Assembly: GCF_040784935.1 (NCBI RefSeq)
Contig: NZ_CP160680.1
Location: 6,057,802-6,121,801 of the forward strand
DNA length: 64,000 nt
Source of the DNA: Lewinella sp. LCG006
Lineage (GTDB): Bacteria > Bacteroidota > Bacteroidia > Chitinophagales > Saprospiraceae
Reading direction: 5' to 3'
The translations under genes and the position numbers were made by a program. This document shows positions 28,101-34,939 of this stretch, piece by piece (position 1 is the first letter of the stretch; each line of letters begins with the position of its first letter). A model generated the notes under the pieces. That model saw nothing but the letters and a program-made list of their open reading frames with translations, did no database searches and was not told the DNA's origin.

Positions 28101-29672
28101 GGAGAGGCTTACTTGCATACCCGCATCGACACACAGATCAGCAGGTGCAGTAAAGGTGACTGTTGGTAAAGGAAGGACTTCTACATCGTCACTGGCACTC
28201 GAACTACAACCATTACCATCCGTAAAGGCATAGGTAATTGTAGCGGTACCGGCACCCGCAGCTGTTGGATCAAAGTCGTAGGTATTATTTCCGTTATCGG
28301 TAACACCGGGGCCGCTGTAGGTGCCACCTACAGGGGAACCGCCACCAAGGCCAGCCTGCAGACCAGCATCAAGACACAAGTCGGCAGGAGCAGTGAAGGT
28401 GACTATTGGTATGGCAAATACTTCAATATCATCACTGGCGCTGTCAAAACAGCCATCTGCTTGTGTGTAGGTGTAAGTGATCGTATGCGTACCTACCCCT
28501 GCTGCCGCAGGATCAAAGCTATAAGTCAGGCCATTGCCATCATCGGTTACACCAGGGCCGCTATAGACTCCCATATCGCCGACAGCTGTTCCTTCGGCAG
28601 GCATGCCACTGCCAAGACCATTCTGCACACCAGCATTGATACACAAATCAGCGGGGGCGGTGAAAGTGACCGTAGGGACTGAGCAAGGATTATATGTAAT
28701 CGTCACTTCATCAAATGTTGCCGCACACGGGCCGTTGGTGATCGTCCACCTTAATATATTATCACCAGGACTTAGGCCTGTTACTGTAGTAGTTGGATTA
28801 TTGGCGTTATCAAAACTACCTGATCCCCCAACCACGGTCCACGTTCCGGCACCATAGGTGGGCGCATTAGCAGCCAGGATGGTGGAGTTAACCATGATGT
28901 TTTGGTCTGGTCCGGCAAGAGCTATTGATGGGTTATGGTAGACCCGAACATCTTGGGTTGTGGTACAGTAACCAAAGCTGTAAGTAATCGTATAAATCTC
29001 ACTACTCCCAGCAGGAGTAGGTGCAGTAAAGGTAGTCCCTGATACGCCGGTACCGCTAAAAGTCCCTTGATTTCCAGATCCAGCAAGCGGTGTAATCGCA
29101 GTCCGAACAGGTACCGCTGTGAGGGCTCTGGTTTCTCCCTCACACATATTTGCGCTAGAAGATGTAATACTGAGGTTATTATTTTGTCGAACACGTACGG
29201 TTATCGACTGACTACCACCTGATTGACAATTGTATTGCCGCACATCAACTCTGGTATAATCCGTAAAAGTGGGCACAAAATTGACCGAAGCAGCAGTCCC
29301 GACACACACCGAACCATTATCATCATTATAGGCAAAGGGGCCAGAGGTTAAGGTGCCTTCAAAACAACCGATTTGGGTATCAATCCCGGCACCACAGGTC
29401 TGAATCGTATAGCAACCTCCAGCTAGAACTGGCATGCGAAAATATTCACCGGGGCCATAGTTCGGAACTTCTGTATAACCCCCGCAGCCCTGATCGGGAA
29501 GAATTTCGCCATAGTAAAAATTGCTCCGGGTACAAAAAGCCCCAGATTGTGTGTTACCACTGCACTGCCCCCAGCTTTCTGTAGGGGTGGCGAAGCTAAC
29601 TACTAACAGTAGAAAGAGGGTGCTGAAAACGCACGAGGAGGTCGCCGTTAAAGGTGTAGAGTTACTATTCAT
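16182..29672 (-). CDS. Giant T9SS-exported repeat adhesin-like protein (4496 residues)
   Basis: Secreted surface protein. A signal peptide covers residues 1-36 (hydrophobic FLLLVVSFA, ends ESWGQ). A PPC-like domain follows to about 155, then PKD-like segments. From about 330 to 1950 come 19 units of roughly 80-88 residues, each starting with FTAPADLC and containing GVYSGPGVTDDGNG and THT(I/L)TYxYT. Beyond about 2150 lie HYR-type domains (VTRTYTITDD, TRTWTATDGCGN), two of them interrupted by lamin-tail-like inserts (INEIHYDN). A Cna-B-like domain lies near 4074-4130, a dockerin-like Ca-binding pair near 4138-4248 (ADANRSGTITTLDLIQIRK), a cohesin-like domain, and a T9SS sorting domain in the last 95 residues. 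Likely roles are adhesion or matrix formation. Cysteines in the repeats suggest disulfide cross-bracing. Confidence 0.9.
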   Translation of the reverse strand: MNSNSTPLTATSSCVFSTLFLLLVVSFATPTESWGQCSGNTQSGAFCTRSNFYYGEILPDQGCGGYTEVPNYGPGEYFRMPVLAGGCYTIQTCGAGIDTQIGCFEGTLTSGPFAYNDDNGSVCVGTAASVNFVPTFTDYTRVDVRQYNCQSGGSQSITVRVRQNNNLSITSSSANMCEGETRALTAVPVRTAITPLAGSGNQGTFSGTGVSGTTFTAPTPAGSSEIYTITYSFGYCTTTQDVRVYHNPSIALAGPDQNIMVNSTILAANAPTYGAGTWTVVGGSGSFDNANNPTTTVTGLSPGDNILRWTITNGPCAATFDEVTITYNPCSVPTVTFTAPADLCINAGVQNGLGSGMPAEGTAVGDMGVYSGPGVTDDGNGLTYSFDPAAAGVGTHTITYTYTQADGCFDSASDDIEVFAIPIVTFTAPADLCLDAGLQAGLGGGSPVGGTYSGPGVTDNGNNTYDFDPTAAGAGTATITYAFTDGNGCSSSASDDVEVLPLPTVTFTAPADLCVDAGMQVSLSGGSPSQATGTLGVYSGPGVTDGGNGMTYSFDPATAGVGTHTLTYTYTDGNGCSSSASDDIEVFASPTVSFTAPADLCIDAGVQTGLGGGTPAGTGGVYSGPGVTDDGNGMTYSFDPVMAGVGTHTITYTYTNGNNCSASASDNIVVFALPAVSFTAPADLCVDAGMQVNLSGGSPVQATGTLGVYSGPGVTDNGNGMTYSFDPAAAGVGTHTLTYTYTNGNNCSASASDNIVVFALPAVSFTAPADLCVDAGMQVNLSGGLPTQASGTLGVYSGPGVTDGGNGMTYSFDPATAGVGTHTLTYTYTDGNGCSSSASDDIEVFGLPTVTFTAPADLCIDAGVQAGLGGGMPAGAGGVYSGPGVTDDGNGLTYSFDPTAAGVDTHTITYTYTNGNNCSASASDNIVVFALPAVSFTAPADLCVDAGMQVNLSGGSPVQATGTLGVYSGAGVTDNGNGMTYSFDPAAAGVGIHTLTYTYTNTNGCSNSASDDIEVFALPVVAFTAPADLCVDAGMQVNLSGGLPTQASGTLGVYSGPGVTDGGNGMTYNFDPAAAGVGTHTLTYTYTNTNGCSNSASDDIEVFALPVVSFTAPADLCIDAGVQTGLGGGTPAGTGGVYSGPGVTDDGNGITYSFDPVMAGVGTHTITYSYTDGNGCTSSASDDIEVFALPVVTFTAPADLCVDAGMQVNLSGGSPVQATGTLGVYSGPGVTDNGNGMTYSFDPAAAGVGTHTLTYTYTNTNGCSNSASDDIEVFGLPTVAFTAPADLCLDAGVQAGLGGGSPAGGVYSGPGVTDDGNGMTYSFDPAAAGIGTHTITYNYTDPNGCSAGMIISDDIEVLALPTVTFTAPADLCIDAGVQTGLGSGMPAGAGGVYSGPGVTDDGNGMTYSFDPAAAGVGTHTLTYTYTDGNGCSSSTSDDIEVFALPIVTFTAPADLCIDAGVQAGLGGGIPAGAGGVYSGPGVTDDGNGMTYSFDPAAAGVGMHTLTYTYTDGNGCSSSANDDIEVFALPTVMFTAPADLCIDAGVQAGLGDGNPEGGVYSGPGVTDDGNGMTYSFDPAAAGVGTHTITYDYTDPNGCSAGMIISDDIEVFALPTVTFTAPADLCIDAGVQTGLGSGMPAGAGGVYSGPGVTDDGNGMTYSFDPAAAGVGTHTLTYTYTDGNGCSSSTSDDIEVFALPIVTFTAPADLCLDAGVQAGLGGGMPAGAGGIYSGPGVTDDGNGMTYSFDPAAAGVGMHTLTYTYTDGNGCSSSANDDIEVFALPTVMFTAPADLCIDAGVQAGLGDGNPEGGVYSGPGVTDDGNGMTYSFDPAAAGVGTHTITYDYTDPNGCSAGMIISDDIEVFALPTVTFTAPADLCLDAGVQAGLGGGTPAGAGGVYSGPGVTDDGNGMTYSFDPAVAGAGTHTITYDYVDGNGCSASASDDVVVFACEFEIVDPCACLDNATIIDLDAGTGGDDGQFSELVSIANASGMLPSGQSWTVVGATGAFDAYNVPPVGTQSAGVAVPGDGSVTLTYNVGLGTYEIPFVHVDAQGYTLMIEGPFAVGNPANTTFTISNTCQYPNPVFDPALPSTIQDDDPIITFGATDTNGNGADMVTFTVDGIPQTQFDPAAYTEGDHIVVMTFDGAADGNGGISPDGGITPAAPGCVQEVTQVIEVIICNAPVLTCPANNFGLPAGCNPVVPDAATTYNVDGDPNPDPALPTVSADPCFPLTLTANDVISDVGCMRTVTRTYTITDDRGQMDQCTQTFTFTVDTEDPVFVEALPMDMTVECDAVPAAAVLTATDNCTSSEAVLFINEIHYDNDGGDVGEFIEVAGTAGTDLSDCQLVLYNGSNGMTYNSPMTLAGTIDDEGAGFGAVSFSYPTNGLQNGPPDGVALVCGGAVVEFLSYEGSFTAVGGPADGMMSTDIGTEAGNTPIGQSLQLTGSGCPAGDFTWGGPAAESPGTINTGQTFELSDCNMVSNVLVEFTEVRTDGTCANEYTLTRTWTATDGCGNDTEHVQTIMVEDNTAPTFVEALPGDLTLECDETVPAPAVLTATDNCDVSGIDPLLWINEIHYDNVGTDEGEFIEVAGVAGLDLMDYELVLYNGANGLLDQIYMLGGVIDNEGSGLGALSFLIPGLMNGSPDGFALVQISTGTILEFLSWEGSFTAVDGPAAGMTSTDVGVSEPGEIGESLELSGTGFNMTDFTWSGPNAESPGSLNATQTITGNLTVGFNEVITPGACPQEMTITRTWTVEDDCGNPNSHVQVITVEDTTAPEPVCNTIRIFLSASGQYTLTQADIDAIAAGSSDNCDVDFTYMVDQTFFDCSDIDLTIGAIGGTEVELTVTDCAGNSDVCTAIVEIDDAAVPFEFGCIADLNVTLGANCAATITPDMVVTGFDDCIDSYNLMVDGLDSDQAVGCGEHTYMIELIEDGEIVYTCWGSLFAEDKTDPVVTCPANTSSVTMDYEAHQASGNLNAADATLNFNDNSCLNQGFLADGVHNYDVITFTTPDFALPVDVYTFLVDTDWGDGSLFLFQGGFDPASPCENILGSSDDGFVPGGNPFDPTLRLSLPLQPNTSYTLVLTNWLTTQFGDWTVTIYSDNNTGVTGADFTPVALTQTRDLVCNDIDFIHFETPQSWIASADGTLDFTATRNTFFGGSTAALNAFIAKVNLTGFPVVSDNCGPVLVTLSDVTDSDGDCGDERITRTFTVADRYDGVCIGAPRTVTCDQVITFRKPTIGDIVFPPFVVPIECDEDYATDANGNPHPSTSGYPWIRTAFGFYDLDQIYCNIGASYSDEPRITVCEGTYKLRREWNIIDWCNPGGSGTLNQLIKVGDFTGPVLTGVAPTLTISTSPLSCVANVLIPTPTITDGNGCSDVHTTTYTILANGESFFAGGNIADNDVVGVPVGTHTLILCAEDACGNETCEEYTLIIRDEIEPTASCDDDLNVSIGGGDVLNGIEGIARIFATAVDEGSSDNCGEVTLEVRRNYWRNETCDPSENRWSPWGEYVDFYCCDINNEITIELRVTDESGNQNICWMTIVPEDKLNPYCYAPAPVNLSCNDLPLAFPGDIQTAYDEDFAATSIMMSSIFGGATGTDNCAVDTIVERTPNIQVNDCGWGTITRRFEAWQLRPEGDANGNGAIDINEVFRSTNSCSQLITITEVHDFTIDFPEDVAADCGDPEVPTIITTTAGCDVLSVNIGDPVFFTANGDACYKYSITYDVINWCVWDGEYTGYVLPRMTEDDGEALPIDRAVEGNERPVVSYNSTDGLCIDRRHNDRDGDSNLSDCDSPQLPNYGRYIYTQYVKVYDTTAPVVTVGEYGGPTANCPNLLPGQFGDDDGDCQEAVSIPFSVADECELFDLDGVLVVNIVSAQLDAFAVDANGDGDIKSNEFVADANVLSNITSNGDGTYLFTGTFPIITSAMGDNIYHAVRILFEDGCGNQTSETIVFDVIDCKGPAPVCINGLTVTLMPTPEGEGCAMAIWAADFEGSPISDCTGQGPELFGGLPRVTKYAIYRAADVEADPNFVPSPDDIGLVLTDADEQTTVVYVYAFDEEGNYDYCETYVLVQLHATCSGDETGTIAGIIMTEGNEAVEGVEVSINGGMTATMTTNTNGTYSFSNLALGGDYSVTPYLNANPLNGVTTFDIVKISKHILNVEPLVGPYKRIAADANRSGTITTLDLIQIRKLILNVITAFPNNTSWRFVDANYEFPESTNPWFETFPELINENNLPGDVLDADFVGVKIGDVNGSAQANALAGDDRTLKGIFHLQAEDIDLKAGNTYTVAMTAENLSQIEGYQGTLQLSGVELVDIEYGQAQAENFGLRFVDEGTITMSWNHNGGGTTTDVLFSLVLRASEDQPLREALSISSRYTAAEAYPSVLTDISPERGEQVFDLGIEFTNGWNAAAEFELYQNTPNPFAAATLIGFNLPAVQAGLPEDATVTVTINDASGRVLTIIKGDYAAGYNTINLTKEMIQGATGVLSYTVTTDNHTATKQMIVVD
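16384..16404. repeat. Perfect CCTGCCTG/CAGGCAGG palindrome inside coding sequence
   Basis: An 8-base perfect inverted repeat with a 5-base loop lies within the T9SS domain of the giant protein, encoding part of LPAVQAGLPED in frame. It resembles the stems at 11447-11481 and 43699-43714. Confidence 0.5.
23826..28690 (-). repeat. 19-unit coding repeat array in the giant protein
   Basis: I count 19 occurrences of the PADLC block between these coordinates, with units of about 240-265 bases. Units differ mainly in a short variable segment after the QxxLxGG motif (for example PAGAGG against PVQATGTLG) and in the loop before DDIEV. The array is entirely in frame and is a coding repeat, not a CRISPR. 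Confidence 0.9.
24076..25587 (-). repeat. Two near-identical 756-base three-unit blocks
   Basis: Repeat units 13-14-15 and 16-17-18 are nearly identical at the DNA level and offset by 756 bases. For example, the segment starting ATCATTCCxGCAGAGCAACC appears near 24111 and again near 24867. This indicates a recent duplication of a three-unit block. Confidence 0.8.
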
Positions 29673-29931
29673 GGAATTACAATAATGGGTTTACAAATAA
29701 GTGGCCAGTAGTTTGCAATGAAAAAACTCGCTATGCATAATGCTCTGTCAACTTAAAATATTGATAGACCACTGGCTTTCCAACAAACTTACGAATGAGG
29801 GAAATTGTAAATCAGCATTGGGATTATTAATAAAAACAAATACCTAGTAAAGGTAGTTAAATATCTGCTAATTAGTGTAATCCCTTCCTGCTGAAGAGTC
29901 AAGATTAACATATTCAGCGTAATTTTTGGGT

Positions 29932-32685
29932 TTATTGCAGCATCCGAAGGTAGGGCTCAGCCAAGTCAGGTCGGTTTATTTGTTGGTAACAATAGATGAT
30001 CTTTTGGATGAGGACTCTATCGTTTGAAGATTGCTGCAAAGCCTGAATAAAATAAATAGCCGCTTCGGTGTAATCATTATTTCCAGCATACACATTCCCT
30101 ATATTGGTCAATAAATCGACAGCATTAGGCCATCGCTCTAATGCTAAGAAAGACACCTCTAGTCCTTCCTCTATATTTCCCCTTTTAAAAAACAATGTGG
30201 ATAGGTTCAAATATGCTTCCTGTAGATCTGGCTCATCAGCAATCGCTGCCCGGTATGCAGCAATCGCCAAATCCCACTCTCCTTTCAATTCATGGATCAT
30301 TCCTAATTGAAAGTTCACCTGTGGGTTATACAGATCAATAGCTGCCGACTTTTCCGTGGCTAATTGTGCTTCTTCGTATTGTCCTAACTTCATGAGCGTC
30401 GTGCCCAAATCAAAATAAGCGTAAGGAAAATCAGGATAGATAGTTACACAAGCTTTCCAATAAGTAGCAGCCTCGTCTAACAACCGGTTTTGTTGCTGGA
30501 CATCACTGGTTTGCGAAACTTTTTTAAGCAGCTCTGAGGCCAACAACTGGTTCGCTTTTGCGGATTGAGTCAGATAAGTAATATCATGCTTGAATAAAGT
30601 CAAAGCATCTTTCCAATGGCGATTCCGCTGAACAACATAGCCCCCTGCACCAATCACTAAAAGCAATAGCAATACGGCAATTAAGCGCTGCAAATTAATC
30701 ACTTCGGTCAGCTTCCATTTCCCTATACCCCATTCAAAAAGTCGTACGACAACCAGTACAAAACCTAGTGAACCAATGTATATAAAACGTTCACCCACGA
30801 TACCTGGTAAAGGAATGATATAATTCGAGAACAGGGCAAGACTAAATAGTAACAAAATCCCACCCCATACAATCCAAGGGTCTCGCGGGATCGCGAAAAA
30901 AACCAACAGTCCTATACTCAGCAAAAGGAGCACAGCGATCCAGGGTTTTCCGTCCGCCTCATCGGCAATCGGAATCATATTATACCCATAGTAAAATCGC
31001 AAAGGTGTTGGCCAGGTCAGCAATTGCAGGTATTGCTTCGTTATATTTAGCGAAGTCGCCAGACGCTTGTTCTGATCTAGGTAAGGCAGTGGATTTTCAG
31101 AAAACTCTAGTGCCCGTCCCACGCGATCATCTATTTTTTCTGGCGTTTGCATTGCTTCAACGGTCAGCCCCTGGTCTACCATTGTTACGGCTGGCACTGA
31201 CTGCACGGAGAGAAGCCGTACCAATCCGACAGCAACAATCAACCCCGCAGAAAGGGGAAATGCCCGGGCTTTCAAATTCGGACGATGATATAGTCCTAAA
31301 AAACCGGCACTTATTAAGAATAAGACTGCAGATTTATAATCTTGGCTAAAGCCTAAAACAATGGCCAATATCACACACCCAGCTATCGCCCAATTCCCCG
31401 CATTGTTTATTCTTTGGGAGGTTCCCAGCCACAACAGCAGAGCAGCAAAGAGAGGGATAATTAATCTCTCCGCGTACCCTACCCGCGCGAAATAAACCCC
31501 AATGAGAATTAACCAGCAGCCATAAGTCCACCACATTTTCTTAGGCTGAGCTTCCCTGGAAAATAAGAAAAACAGACCGTATAAACTACCAAGTATTAGC
31601 AGGTAATAATATCCATTTTTGACAATCAGTATGGCTAATACTACATGAACCCCTAGTAACACCCATTTAATGCCTTCTTTTTTCGAAAAGATCACTACAC
31701 TTACACCCATGGTCACCCACAGTGAAATCATCGCATCAGGATCAAATGGAAACATTAACCACCATATCACACTAAGCGCCATTAGCACCAAAAACAAAAA
31801 ATGAAGCGTAGTGTAGTGCTTCTCCTTATCCCCTAAACTCAGTTTTCCGTTTTGATCTTTACTCAAAAAAGGCTGGAGATGTTGAACAAAAAGAACAGCT
31901 AAGGGGGCGAAAAAAATACCGGCCCCAGCGAGTACCATTGTAAAAGGAGTTAGCGTAGGTAATAGCACCAAGCTTACTACGGTCAAGGGGAGAGAAAGTA
32001 AGGCAACTTCTTTCCAGTTGGTTTTCCGAAAAAGAATCAGACTTAGCGGAATCATTATCGCAAACAGCAAACCGCTTAATTTTGCCAACAACCCAAGGGT
32101 AAAAACACCTACCCCTAATGCATACCACGCCCAGCTACGCTGCTGGTCTTTTCCATAAACCACTAAATAACTGGCCAGCAAACCGAATAAAAGAGCGAGC
32201 AACTCATCCCGGTTCTTGATGCTGTTGACCACTTCAGAATGAATAGGATGGATCAAAAACAATAGGCTTACAATACCAGGAAACCACAATTTACGGTTCC
32301 CTCTTTCTGGCATAAAAAGTCGCAATAAGAAAAACAAAAGGACTGCCGTGAGACCGTAAAGAAGCACATTGATCGTATGGCTTACCAAGGCTTGTTCACC
32401 AAATAAACTGTGCTCTATCGCAAAACTACTGCTTACGACCGGGCGATAATCAAAAGCATATCCCGCTTCATCAAAATAATACGGGCTCTTAAATATCCGG
32501 GGTATCGCAGCTACTCCCTGACTCGTTAAAGGGTGGTTTTGGGTAACCAGTGTATCATCTAAGTTGTAATCATTATAGAGGGTGTTGCCATAAAAAACCC
32601 AGGACAAAACCAATAGCAGAAAAGTGATCATCCACATCCCTTTATTGTTCCAACTGGCAGCTGTTTTTCCTCTTGATTTGCTCAC
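29932..32685 (-). CDS. TMTC-like multi-pass membrane protein with C-terminal TPRs
   Basis: Integral membrane protein of 917 residues. An N-terminal multi-pass part has the luminal-loop pattern of the TMTC/PMT-like GT-C glycosyltransferases (NDYNLDDTLVTQNHPLTS, then FDYRPVVSSSFAIEHSLFG and HPIHSEVVNSIKNRDELLA), with the acidic pair in the first loop. About 14 hydrophobic segments follow. From about residue 700 come four or more TPR units (FPYAYFDLGTTLMKLGQYEEAQ, NPQVNFQLGMIHELKGEWDLA). It probably glycosylates a protein or lipid outside the cytoplasmic membrane using a polyprenyl-phosphate sugar. The start is GTG at 32685; it ends the long minus-strand glycan run, 92 bases after its neighbour. 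Confidence 0.8.
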   Translation of the reverse strand: MSKSRGKTAASWNNKGMWMITFLLLVLSWVFYGNTLYNDYNLDDTLVTQNHPLTSQGVAAIPRIFKSPYYFDEAGYAFDYRPVVSSSFAIEHSLFGEQALVSHTINVLLYGLTAVLLFFLLRLFMPERGNRKLWFPGIVSLLFLIHPIHSEVVNSIKNRDELLALLFGLLASYLVVYGKDQQRSWAWYALGVGVFTLGLLAKLSGLLFAIMIPLSLILFRKTNWKEVALLSLPLTVVSLVLLPTLTPFTMVLAGAGIFFAPLAVLFVQHLQPFLSKDQNGKLSLGDKEKHYTTLHFLFLVLMALSVIWWLMFPFDPDAMISLWVTMGVSVVIFSKKEGIKWVLLGVHVVLAILIVKNGYYYLLILGSLYGLFFLFSREAQPKKMWWTYGCWLILIGVYFARVGYAERLIIPLFAALLLWLGTSQRINNAGNWAIAGCVILAIVLGFSQDYKSAVLFLISAGFLGLYHRPNLKARAFPLSAGLIVAVGLVRLLSVQSVPAVTMVDQGLTVEAMQTPEKIDDRVGRALEFSENPLPYLDQNKRLATSLNITKQYLQLLTWPTPLRFYYGYNMIPIADEADGKPWIAVLLLLSIGLLVFFAIPRDPWIVWGGILLLFSLALFSNYIIPLPGIVGERFIYIGSLGFVLVVVRLFEWGIGKWKLTEVINLQRLIAVLLLLLVIGAGGYVVQRNRHWKDALTLFKHDITYLTQSAKANQLLASELLKKVSQTSDVQQQNRLLDEAATYWKACVTIYPDFPYAYFDLGTTLMKLGQYEEAQLATEKSAAIDLYNPQVNFQLGMIHELKGEWDLAIAAYRAAIADEPDLQEAYLNLSTLFFKRGNIEEGLEVSFLALERWPNAVDLLTNIGNVYAGNNDYTEAAIYFIQALQQSSNDRVLIQKIIYCYQQINRPDLAEPYLRMLQ

Positions 32686-32777
32686 AACCCTAGGTAATTA
32701 ATGTATCAACTCACAAATAAAACCATGAATATACGATGACAATAATAATTCGGAAATCAAATATGAAATAGATGTGA

Positions 32778-33884
32778 TTAGCGTCGTACTTCCAATTGAA
32801 ACAAGCCAGGATATTGCGTTTCCAGTTGTTCAACAATGACTTTTCTTTCCCGCACCACCACCTTCCTGCCGGATCGGGCAAGCGCCACAGCAAGCGCTAG
32901 TTGCTGGGATTCAACCAGTAAGATCGAATCTGGTTTGTAAGTGACACTCTCAAACACAATCGATTCCTCTTCCGCATATTGACGCAGCCACTGCTGAAGC
33001 TGAAAATCAAGATGCCGACGATTGACCTCATCGGTGGCTTGCCCAATGAGTAGTTCGTAATCCGTCTCTTCAGCGAAAACCCCGAGTGCCCGATTATCAC
33101 GCGGAAAACAAGGCCCTCCGAAGCCAAAGCCATAGTTTAAGTATTTTGTGCCAATGCGCGAGTCGCTACCGATGGCGGCTAAAATTTTGTCGGGGTCGGC
33201 ACCGGCCTTGGTGGCCAAATCACCAATTGAGTTGGCGAACGAAATTTTGGTGGTTAAAAAGCAGTTCGTCGCTAATTTGGTGATCTCCGCGCTCTTGCGA
33301 TCCATACGGTGCACCTGGGGCTGATTGCGGCAGAGCTGGCCGTACAACTTCTCCAAACGCTCCCCTATTTTGGTATTCGCCTCCCCAATCAATACCTGGT
33401 CCGGATGCACCAGGTCGTACATGATGCGCCCTTGCGCGATAAACTCGGGATTGTAACTCACCGTATAGTTGAAAGGGCTCATCTTTTCTGCCAACTGGTC
33501 ACAGTAGCCCGGCATGGTTGTGCAACCGATGACCAGGTGTCTTGTACGAGTGGCTGGCCCCAACTGGATGAGACCATGTGTAACCCTTTCTATTTGACTG
33601 TGGTCATAGCCACCCTCCGGGGTAGAGGGCGTCGCGACCAGGATGAAAAGCACGTCAATATCTTCCTGAATCAACTGCCGAATATCGGTGGTTGCACGTA
33701 GTGTTTTTGCTTCTTGGAGAGCCTCTTCTACCCCCGGCTCGGAACTGGCTAAACTCCGCTGATTGACCTGATCTACGTAAGAAGGGTCAAGGTCAACGCC
33801 CAGTACCGCATAACCCGCTTGATCCAGATGGAGGGCCATACAAATCCCTAGTTTACCAATGCCTAAAACAGCAATCTTTTCCAT
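32778..33884 (-). CDS. Nucleotide-sugar dehydrogenase (UDP-glucose/GDP-mannose dehydrogenase family)
   Basis: NAD-dependent enzyme making a nucleotide uronic acid by two-step oxidation of C6. It has an N-terminal Rossmann motif (VLGIGKLGICMA), VATPSTPEGGYD, TTMPGYCD, a central helix with AEITKLATNCFLTTKISFANS and the catalytic Cys in GFGFGGPCFPRDNRAL. At 368 residues it is shorter than the usual 420-450: the C-terminal domain starts at TYKPDS but is reduced. The start is ATG 33884, giving MEKIAVLGIGKLG; the open frame upstream would overlap the previous gene. Gap of 5 bases to the gene before it. Substrate not determinable. Confidence 0.85.
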   Translation of the reverse strand: MEKIAVLGIGKLGICMALHLDQAGYAVLGVDLDPSYVDQVNQRSLASSEPGVEEALQEAKTLRATTDIRQLIQEDIDVLFILVATPSTPEGGYDHSQIERVTHGLIQLGPATRTRHLVIGCTTMPGYCDQLAEKMSPFNYTVSYNPEFIAQGRIMYDLVHPDQVLIGEANTKIGERLEKLYGQLCRNQPQVHRMDRKSAEITKLATNCFLTTKISFANSIGDLATKAGADPDKILAAIGSDSRIGTKYLNYGFGFGGPCFPRDNRALGVFAEETDYELLIGQATDEVNRRHLDFQLQQWLRQYAEEESIVFESVTYKPDSILLVESQQLALAVALARSGRKVVVRERKVIVEQLETQYPGLFQLEVRR

Positions 33885-33889
33885 GTCGT

Positions 33890-34939
33890 TTATTCTGGAT
33901 ACTGGATAACTTCTTCCAATTGGTGATCGGCCAGCCCCCAATTCGGGGGATTCAATTGTAGTTTTTGCTCGCCTTTAATCAGGATTTCTCCAATGCGATA
34001 GACGGTATCCCACTGCAGCATGGGTCGCTCAATGTCCTTTATTAATTTTCGGAAAGGATCACCCTGTTCCCAACCGTCTTCGTGGGATACGTGGTAGGTA
34101 CAAAAGGAAGGCGGTAAAACGACCTGTTTAATGTTTTCAGACACGGCTGCGTACAAGGCCAAACTATCAATATGAATAGAATAAGCGCCTAATTCCAGGT
34201 AGCCACCAATCTTCAACCAATCCTGCTTACTCATTAAGGTAAAATCTCCGCAAGCAACGGTATCTACTTGCTCTACCCGCACGATTCGTTTCTGGTAAAA
34301 CACTGGCCATAAATAGTTTATGGCGCTTTTCAAAAGCAACTTGAACTTATTACTACGCTCACCAGCATTAGTCTTAGGTATCACCATATCCTCTAAATGA
34401 TACAATCCCAGCCGATTCAATATATTATTTCTCCCGTAATCCAACAAGTCAGGTAGGGAAGAATCGTAATTAATCTCGCTGGGAATATCACAGCGATTGC
34501 AACGATAATAGGATCCTTCGAACAAATACATGCCTGCTAAAAAATCGAAAAGCGGGCTTGAAAATAAAAGATCTACATTGGTGCATAGCACAAATCTACC
34601 CTTCGCGCGACGAATGCCTACATTCTTGGCGATCATTTGAAAGAGCGGAATCTTGTCCGCATTCCCGAAAGTATGATGAATCCCAGGCGGAACACGTATG
34701 TAGCGGATGGTGAGGTAGTCTTCTTTTTCCGGCCGAGGTAAGATTTCTGCCAAAAATGGCCGACCAGCAATAGGGTTCCATTCGACCAGGATCAATTCCA
34801 CCTCTTGTTGAATCCGACGAGTTTGGTACAGAAGACCTCTGACAAACAAGGTCATCCGCTGGCGCATGTGTTTTCCGTGGTCGTCGTTCCTGGTCGTGGC
34901 TACGATGGACAGATAGGGGGGGCTTTCGCTTACAGGCAT
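33890..34939 (-). CDS. GT-A-like glycosyltransferase-related protein
   Basis: Probable cytoplasmic GT2-type enzyme (349 residues). It starts with SIVATTRNDDHG, a nucleotide-binding strand like that of GT2 enzymes. It then has AKNVGIRRAKGRFVLCTNVDLLFS, the usual position of the metal-binding DxD, here NVD. A late segment DTVACGDFTLMSKQDWLKIGGY matches the acceptor-side part of GT2 proteins, and THVS/CTYHVSHEDGWEQ follows. It is a paralogue of the next gene upstream, and the two overlap by 10 bases, so they are cotranscribed. Role: adding a sugar to the surface glycan (inferred). Confidence 0.7.
   Translation of the reverse strand: MPVSESPPYLSIVATTRNDDHGKHMRQRMTLFVRGLLYQTRRIQQEVELILVEWNPIAGRPFLAEILPRPEKEDYLTIRYIRVPPGIHHTFGNADKIPLFQMIAKNVGIRRAKGRFVLCTNVDLLFSSPLFDFLAGMYLFEGSYYRCNRCDIPSEINYDSSLPDLLDYGRNNILNRLGLYHLEDMVIPKTNAGERSNKFKLLLKSAINYLWPVFYQKRIVRVEQVDTVACGDFTLMSKQDWLKIGGYLELGAYSIHIDSLALYAAVSENIKQVVLPPSFCTYHVSHEDGWEQGDPFRKLIKDIERPMLQWDTVYRIGEILIKGEQKLQLNPPNWGLADHQLEEVIQYPE

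Noticed and set aside
23826-28690. Regular direct repeats, possible CRISPR array
   Set aside because: Units of about 250 bases are in frame and code for a repeated FTAPADLC domain. There is no short repeat with unique spacers and no cas gene.
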